Source of the DNA: Lojkania enalia
Taxonomy: Eukaryota > Ascomycota > Dothideomycetes > Pleosporales
NCBI GenBank assembly: GCA_010094045.1
Contig: ML986579.1
Location: 189,015 to 253,014 of the forward strand
Length of the DNA: 64,000 bases
Direction of reading: 5' to 3'
Both the position numbers and the translations under genes were made by a program. Below are positions 57,537 through 64,000 of the stretch, piece after piece; positions within the stretch are counted from its first letter, which is position 1; the number at the start of each line of letters is the position of its first letter. The notes below the pieces were generated by a model. The model was given only the letters and a program-made list of their open reading frames with translations. It searched no databases and was not told the DNA's origin.

Positions 57537-60222
57537 TCACCTGCCGAAGATCCCATTACTACTACCGACGCTCACGGTGCCAAGGCCACTCCGTTGTGTT
57601 AATGGCACCTTTCCCGCCTCGGGTCGCCCCGGTATTGTAGAGCCGGACGCCGACAGTATACCTGCATTAACAGGCCGTGTACTGTTCCCACTCCAACGGC
57701 CAATGTCATCCGGCGGTTGCTCGCTATGCGGTGCAGCGGGGCTCGATAGTATGTGTGGATTGCCAGCGTAAGGATCTCTTGCTAGACCCGTAAAGTTCCG
57801 AGTGTGAGAACTAGGGGTCTCAGAGTGTGATGGGTGTCCACTGGGATGCCTCTTCATTTGTAATACGGGAGACTCTGACTCGCCGACTCGACTACTCTGA
57901 GGCCCAGGACCTGCGGTGGATGACGGGGGATTAGAATTAACATCAATGGTCGATGCTGAACCGTTCGGAGCATTTATATCAACGATACGTCTCTGCCCTG
58001 CGGGAGTTTGATATGCCTGACTAGGTACTCTTGATGGTCCCGGAGCGTATTGCGATTGCTGATGTGCAGGGTGCTGTGGATTGGCCCAAGGAGTCCGTTC
58101 GATGAATTGTTCCTCTGCGGCAGCCTCATCAACCGTCGATGTTCGATTGTATGGGCGGAAATTTGGTATGGCTGCGGGTCGAGCCGTGATCTAGGAGGCG
58201 CACATTAGCGGTTTGCTTTGTAAAACGGGAGTCAGTAACGCACCTTCATGGCTCGAAAGTCGTCCTCAATTTCGGAGGGTCGAGCAGGCCTGATATCTGG
58301 CGCAGCAGGGAAGCCAACGTATTTCGCCACTCCAGATAGGATGGACACCTCAAGATTGTAAGCTGCTTGCTGCCGAATTTGCTCTGATCGTTTTTCAGGC
58401 AGCTTGATCGAGTACTGAATATCTTCGACACCCAATTGCCTCCGGCCTCGTTGTAAATCGTAGATGCGTTGGTTGCATTCCTCGAGACTTTTCTCCCTCA
58501 GGTCCCGCACCGTCTGGAAATATTGGCTGTGGAGCTGATGGCGTTCGGCAACCGTCCTAATCTCAAGGCACTTCTGTTTATATTGTAGCAATTGTCTTTC
58601 GTACGCGATTTTTTCATTTCGTCGTTCGTCTATGCTTTGGATCATTGTAAGGTATTCTGGATGGATGCAATTGGGTTGCTTGAGCATCTCAAGCTCCTGC
58701 TCGTACCGAGCAATTTGCTCGTCACACAGCCTGCGTCAAATCAGTAATTGTAACACCAATTGCGTGGTCACTGTCACTTACTTCTCCCGAAAGATTTTGA
58801 ATTTTTTCTCGATCTTCGCCAATTGGCTAATGGCATGTTTCTTCTTCACAGCTATAGAGATGGATCATTAGCCACAATTGCAGAAGGACTGCGACAAATC
58901 TTCGGTACTTACATTCTTCATCGAGGGCTCCACTGTCTTCATCATCATGTTCGCCATCAACTTCGCCTTCTTGCGCTTCGGCAACAAGCTCATTTATCGT
59001 GTCCGCCGCCTCTTCCGCTTTCCGCTTGCCTTTCCTTCCACCTTTTCGGGGTTTCGTGAGTTTTGCAACGGTAGCGATCTCACTGACAGCCTCGATAACG
59101 ACATCAGCTTGTCTTTCCTCAAGATCCGCTTCCTCACGGGCAAGCTGGGATATTCGCTCCTCAGCGTGGCTAAGCACTTCCTCAACATCAAGATGTTCGG
59201 AAGGAACCGCTAAATCTTTTGGACTACCATTGAGTGTTGTGTCTCGAGCAGTGCCACTTCGTTTTCGAGCGGGCTCATCCGTTGGTTCGTCTGCAGAGCT
59301 AGTCTCAGCGCTTGATCGTTTTCGTTTCTTTCCGGCGATATCTGCAAGGCTTGCACCTTCCGAGGCTGCTACGATGGATAGGGCGTGTAGGGCTGAGTCG
59401 TCACCTGTTTCGATGGCTATGGCGTCTTTTGCTGTGACCGAAGGTGTCGGCGGTATAGAGTCATCCTGATCTATCGCCTTCGAGTACGCTAGCTTACTCG
59501 GCGTTCTTTCATATGGCTGCTCGGACGCCATTGACGTGCTTGTCGCTGTGCGTGTCAATTTGCGAGGGGTAGCCTCTAAGCGCTCGGTCTCGGCTTCCGA
59601 ATCGTTATCGGTCGGTTCAGCTACTACAGAGGCTCGCGGAGTCGGCTCAGAATGGTCGTCGGAGGCATCTCCAAGCTCACTCAAGCTGCTTGAGCCGTTA
59701 TCGGGGTGGTCTTCAAGCCTCTCTTTTATAGTGGTCATGGCGATGGTCGCCGAAGGGGTCTCCTCCAGCAGTTGCGACGTTGATAAAGCTTCCATTATCT
59801 CTGTGCTACTATCGGGAATGCTCTGCAGTTCTGTGCCCATTTCTGAGGCCGGTACAGCTAGCGGTTGAGGAGTGGGTATGGAGGAGGGGGTGGAAAGGTC
59901 GCTGGTGGAAGTCGGAATCGTGCCTAAACGATCCATCCGCATGATTAGCCACGAAATCGTGGAGGTTAGGGCCGTTGGTGAAGCTGGCGTAGGTAGTGCG
60001 ATTCCGCGACTCCGACTCAGTCCTCTTGGTTGACGCAGCAGCTTCACGCTGCGCCAATAGAGTAGCCCAGAGTGTTTGGGGCGCAATGGGATTTCATGGC
60101 AAGTATGGCAAACTCGTCGATTGTGGATTCCAAGATAACTCACCGTTGGATTGTACGAAGTCTCTTCTAGTCTCGGGAGCAGTTTTCGATCTACTCCTCC
60201 TCACTCGCTGGAGCACGCTCAT
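57537..60222 (-). CDS. DEP1: Dep1/Sds3-like subunit of the Rpd3L histone deacetylase complex
   Basis: Five exons, 60222-60144, 59923-58913, 58851-58782, 58730-58244 and 58190-57537, encode 766 aa. The start MSVLQRVRRSRSKTAPETRR is followed by a 220-nt intron (donor GTGAGT, branch-like GGCTAATC, acceptor TTTAG). The remaining introns are 51-61 nt. The N-terminal half is acidic and Ser/Thr-rich, with a basic patch KLTKPRKGGRKGKRK. The Sds3-like domain spans exons 3-4, with coiled-coil CDEQIARYEQELEMLKQP, HPEYLTMIQSIDERR and ECNQRIYDLQRGRRQ. The C-terminal exon is Pro/Ser-rich and poorly conserved. Dep1 helps assemble the Sin3-Rpd3 large complex that deacetylates promoter histones. The first intron is the least certain part, because an alternative open frame (TKRTESESRNRTTYASF) lies inside it. 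The gene is divergent from NOP12. Confidence 0.88.
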
Positions 60223-60740
60223 GGTGCGCCCAGGCGAGAAAGTGGCGTCAACTCTCGTCCAATTTTGTGTATGAGTGTAGAAATGGCGATATTGAAGCCC
60301 TCAGAGGCAGCAGCCTCGCGGTCGAGGGCTGAAGCGTCTGCGCGCAGTGTGCGGGCAAAAAGGCTTCTACGGGCGGCAGGGACGCGGGTGCCGAGGGACA
60401 GCTACGAGCAACGATCGGGGTGAGCGGCGAACGGAACGACAATAGAAGCGAATACAGAGGAGAGCGCAGGCCAAGAGAGGTATGCTGCATCGAACTGGGC
60501 GGGGTGGACAAGCGGAGGGAGCTGTTCTCAGAGAAAGCGCAGCGGGTGTAATGGCTGCTAGCACCTCGTCACGCAGACCAGAGCCAAGTAGAGGCCCTGA
60601 ATCGCCTTGTCGGTGGTGGTTTTTTCCGTGCCCCGGCCGCCCCCGAATTAGGCAGGCGGTGAGCTGGCCACAGCTACTCCACCAAAAACTTTCCCATTCG
60701 ATTCGCTTGCTTGACAGCATAACACACACCCACCGCGACA
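60223..60740. other. Shared divergent promoter of DEP1 and NOP12
   Basis: A 518-base interval separates the two start codons, so both genes probably draw on the same regulatory region. It is GC-rich. No additional gene is visible. Confidence 0.6.
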
Positions 60741-62433
60741 ATGGCCAAGTCAGCCCATAACCGGCGCATCAGCGCAAGGGACCAGCAGCCTACTACCAAG
60801 TCATTTGTTGCCGTGGACAAAACTGCGTTTGATCCGGGTCTAGCATCGCTGTTTGCGAGTAGTGTGCGTATTCACCAAGCTGCGGCAACTTCCGAAGAGA
60901 TTTCAACTACTTCATGTGGGGTTGAGGCACTAACTAGGTGAGCAGCTGGGCCCCGTGCAGCATCCGCCGAAATCGCGTTACCAAACCCTTCCTGAGAAAC
61001 GCCCTATTGAAAACCACAATGAAGACGCCGACGAGGAGCAGAACGACGAGGAAGTGAAAAGCGCAGATTCGGCATCTGAGCAGTCGGAAAGTGAGGATGA
61101 TGTGGAGCCCGCGGGAGATTCTATTTCTGACGAAGACGAGTCTGCCCCTGAGGACTACGAGTCAGATAATGAGACCAAGCTGGCTATGCTACAAGAGTCT
61201 GTATTGGATAGCGAGCAAGATCGACCGAACAAGAAACGGAAACGGCCAAGCAAGGAAGACGAAGTCGAAGATGCGTATATGCGCAAGCTAGCTCGTGAGG
61301 AGATCAAGGAAGAGGAGAAACGCAAGAAGCAGAAGACAGCCGCGCCCACTCAGGCCACCGATGACACTGAACCACAGCAGTTAGAAGACTCAGATGAAGA
61401 ATCATACACCATTCCAAAGCATGAGACGATGGAGGAGCCCAATAAGCTGGAGGATCTTGAGAAGGCGACCCGCACTGTTTTCTTGGGAAACGTCTCGAGT
61501 GATGCCGTTACCACGAAATCCGCCAAGAAAATTTTACTACGGCATCTAGCTTCGTTCATACCAGATCTAGCAGAGCATGATCCTCCCCACAAGGTCGAGT
61601 CTATCCGCTTTCGTTCCACGGCTTTTACGAGTGCTCTACCAAAAAAGGCTGCCTTCGCAAAGAAGGAGATTATGGATGCCACCACCAAGAGCTCAAATGC
61701 ATATGCTGTTTATTCGACAACCCAGGCTGCAAATGCGGCTGTCAAGCGATTGAATGGCACCATGGTACTCAATCGCCACCTTCGCGTCGATTCGGTAGCA
61801 CATCCATCTAAGGTAGACCACCGTCGCTGCGTTTTCGTCGGCAACCTCGGCTTTGTCGACGACGAAAGCAACATCAAATCAGACGAAAGCAGCAAGAAGA
61901 AATCCAAGCCTCCAGGAGATGCAGAAGAAGGCCTGTGGGTGCATTTTAGCAAAGCCGGTAAAGTGGAAAGCGTACGTGTTGTCCGTGATCCGAAAACTAG
62001 AGTCGGCAAAGGTTTTGCGTACGTCCAGTTTGAAAATGGAAACGGCGTTGAGGCAGCTCTGCAGTTCAATGATCAAAAATTTCCTCCTCTTCTACCACGC
62101 AAATTGCGGGTGGTGCGTGCTAAGGGAATGAGGCACAAGTCGAAGAAACCAACAACGGCTGTGCCCAAGCCTAACTCCAAGTCAAAAGGTGTTTATAATG
62201 CAAGGATTACTGACAAACAAAAATCCATGCAGGGCCGTGCTGCCGCGATGCTTGGTAAGGCTGGGGCTTTCAAATCCGCAGAATCCTTTGTATTTGAGGG
62301 TCACCGTGCGAGTAGTAAACAAGGGACTAGTGGGTTGAAGCTGGGTGGGAAAAAGAAAGGTAGTAAGAAACCTACCAATAGGAGTGCTAGGAGAGCTGCA
62401 GCGTATAGGGCCGCAGATAGACGGACAAAGTGA
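60741..62433 (+). CDS. NOP12: Nucleolar RNA-binding protein Nop12
   Basis: Two exons, 60741-60863 and 60946-62433, encode 536 aa. The 82-nt intron (donor GTGCGT, branch-like CACTAAC, acceptor AGCAG) joins LFASS to LGPVQHPP. Nop12 is a pre-60S ribosome biogenesis factor needed for 25S rRNA maturation. The N-terminal third is strongly acidic (runs of Glu/Asp/Ser), followed by a Lys/Arg-rich patch. RRM1 starts near residue 215 (RTVFLGNVSSDAV) and RRM2 near 335 (RRCVFVGNLGF), with the second RNP motif KGFAYVQF near 400. The C-terminus is basic (RAAAMLGKAGAFK and a Lys/Arg-rich end), as expected for a nucleolar protein. Confidence 0.93.
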
Positions 62434-63490
62434 ATAGTTTCGCCTTCCGTACAATATAAAGCCGATGCATTGCTAATGAATGTCGATTTTTTGTCGAGTC
62501 TAACTTATCTTTGAAAATAATATTTCAGTTATATTTCCATGTCTTCGCCTTCACGCTAGTCTGCTGCTGTACAGATCTCGTTTCTGATGCATTCGGGATG
62601 TACATACATTCGGGCCGACTAAGCGCCTAGTATCTTCTCCCCTCCTAGACTTGTTATACATGTCGAGTTGATTACCAAATTGTTGAGCCAGGGTCCATGA
62701 TTGTCAGATTCGAAGCGCAGCTCGTACACGTCGTCCAAAGTCGCAGTCTTGGACACAACCAGAGTAGGATTGAGGTAACATAGCTCTACAGACCTATTAT
62801 CACTCAATTATCATCACCCTTCTGATACGCGTTCCTATCATCGATCCCGGTGAACAAATCGAGACAAGACTAAGAGAATTTCACTACCTCACATACCTTC
62901 AGAGAGTGGAGGGAATATCGTATATTCCAAAATTGGCTTAGCCTACTAATTACATTCAGCAGGGTAGTCTCAGCTAAAATTCCTAGGTACAAGCTGTGCT
63001 CCATACTATAAGATACTTTTATTTGAAATGCCAATTTTATGTTGCTGTAGATATAAGTTTGGCAGCGTTGTGTAGTAATAGATGCCAGCTTCAAGGTTGC
63101 TTTTAATGCTCGCTAAGTCGAATCGCAAAGTTCACCATCATGTACGTGAGCATTTACGCTGTTTCAGCGGAAAGAAACGTCCAGGGAATCTAGCCAGACA
63201 CAGAAGAAACCAATCCCATGCCGCAAACCCTTGACAGGTCTTCTGACACACTTGAGAAGACTCGTTATGATTAGGGAGCCACAGGCCTATGACGTATTCA
63301 GGCGAGCTGAGGGCACACAGCCACGATGTCAGCCCAAGGTAGACCCTGAAAACAAGCTGCACTGAGACGAGATCCGAACTGCTACCCCTCTTAAAGAGAT
63401 CTCCCGTTTTGTGCTGTTGCCTTTGCTGCCTTGGTTATTATTTGTCCTACGGCCCTCCTTTCTCATTAACGCTTGTATCAATGTGCAACC
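62434..63490. other. Intergenic, NOP12 3' region and promoter of the next gene
   Basis: About 1.06 kb between two plus-strand genes. It is AT-rich on the left and has a short pyrimidine-rich tract just before the next start codon. No gene is visible on either strand. Confidence 0.5.
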
Positions 63491-64000
63491 ATGGCCGATA
63501 CTATTTCTACGGCGACTACAGCAACTTTCCCTACTTCAGCCCGCTCTTCAGCCGATATCGTTAATGCAGGAATCCAACCAATTTTCCGTTCTACTATTGT
63601 AGAGGACCCTACTGAACCACCTACACCCGAACCTGCTGTGCGTCCTAGTTTGTCGTGGAAGTCCTTCCGCTCCAGCATTAGCGTCTCAGAGAAAACAATG
63701 GCCCAACTGGGCTGGATTATTGCCTTCCTGAGTGTTCTGTTAACCATTGTCGCACTCTCTCCAGCTTTCAAATCGCAGAACGCCTCTGAAAAGGCACTTC
63801 GGATAGCGGAATGGACAGCATTGAAGGACTTCATTGAGGAGTGTAGGGAGGAGTTGGCAGCGGGTATTCATAGTCAAGCATGCGTACGAGCTATGAATAC
63901 CACGCTTCCACCCCCCCCATACGCTACGTCCGGGTTATTTGACAGGATAAAAAGGGGAACAATGACGAGACATGAAGAGAATAACGGCACCGCTCGGGCA
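63491..64000 (+). CDS. Unrecognised single-pass membrane protein, 5' part
   Basis: The frame is open from ATG at 63491 (context ACCATGG) to the window edge, 170 codons, and continues outside. The start is Thr/Ser-rich (MADTISTATTATFPTSARSS), with Pro/Glu-rich and basic segments up to residue 70. One clear transmembrane segment follows at about 71-93 (WIIAFLSVLLTIVALSP), then a polar region containing WTALKDFIEECREEL and an Asn-Thr-Thr site. With no N-terminal signal peptide, it would be a type II or single-pass protein with the larger part beyond the membrane. I do not recognise the family. It could be one of the fungus-specific single-pass proteins next to which no function is known. Confidence 0.7.
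   Translation, partial: MADTISTATTATFPTSARSSADIVNAGIQPIFRSTIVEDPTEPPTPEPAVRPSLSWKSFRSSISVSEKTMAQLGWIIAFLSVLLTIVALSPAFKSQNASEKALRIAEWTALKDFIEECREELAAGIHSQACVRAMNTTLPPPPYATSGLFDRIKRGTMTRHEENNGTARA

Overview
The window is nuclear DNA from a filamentous ascomycete (Pezizomycotina). Genes carry many short introns, mostly 48-75 nt, with GT donors, CTAAC/CTGAC-like branch sites and AG acceptors. The recognisable families are fungal: HapB, Sla1, Dep1, Nop12, CYSTM, the vezatin-like peroxisomal protein and fungal MFS subfamilies. I cannot name the genus; a eurotiomycete-like fungus is a guess.

Layout. 1-15.6 kb is an ordered, gene-dense block: 3' part of a PQQ-type sugar (sorbosone/pyranose) dehydrogenase, hexose transporter, dUTPase, pyridoxal kinase, PCNA, EMC6, a conserved TPR-like protein and a vezatin/Inp2-like peroxisomal membrane protein. 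15.6-34 kb is gene-poor. Its only well-supported genes are three paralogous two-finger zinc-finger genes, all on the minus strand at 18.1-19.0, 21.9-23.2 and 28.3-29.5 kb. 34.4-35.6 kb encodes the CCAAT-binding factor subunit HapB. An 8 kb gene-free stretch follows, CpG-rich at 36-39.6 kb and AT-rich at 40-43.7 kb. 43.8-44.8 kb is a decayed SRPK-like kinase, followed by an allantoate/nicotinate-type permease. 47.7-51.7 kb is the endocytic adaptor Sla1, then a small CYSTM protein. 55.6-56.3 kb holds a decayed STAND (NACHT-like) NTPase. The right end returns to housekeeping genes: Dep1 (Rpd3L subunit) divergent from Nop12 (ribosome biogenesis), and the 5' part of an unknown single-pass membrane protein.

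Connections. dUTPase and PCNA both act in S phase and both have ACGCG (MluI cell-cycle box) elements close upstream, which suggests shared G1/S control. HapB has two CCAAT motifs upstream, and the dUTPase promoter has one, making both candidate CCAAT-complex targets.

The most unusual content is the spread-out family of three diverged zinc-finger genes. Each could be rebuilt into a complete reading frame with consistent splice phases, yet they sit in sequence with almost nothing else recognisable. Other notable points are a PCNA start codon split by an intron, an 11-nt microexon in pyridoxal kinase, and two pseudogenes of families common in fungal accessory regions. All gene models are manual reconstructions and no database search was run.
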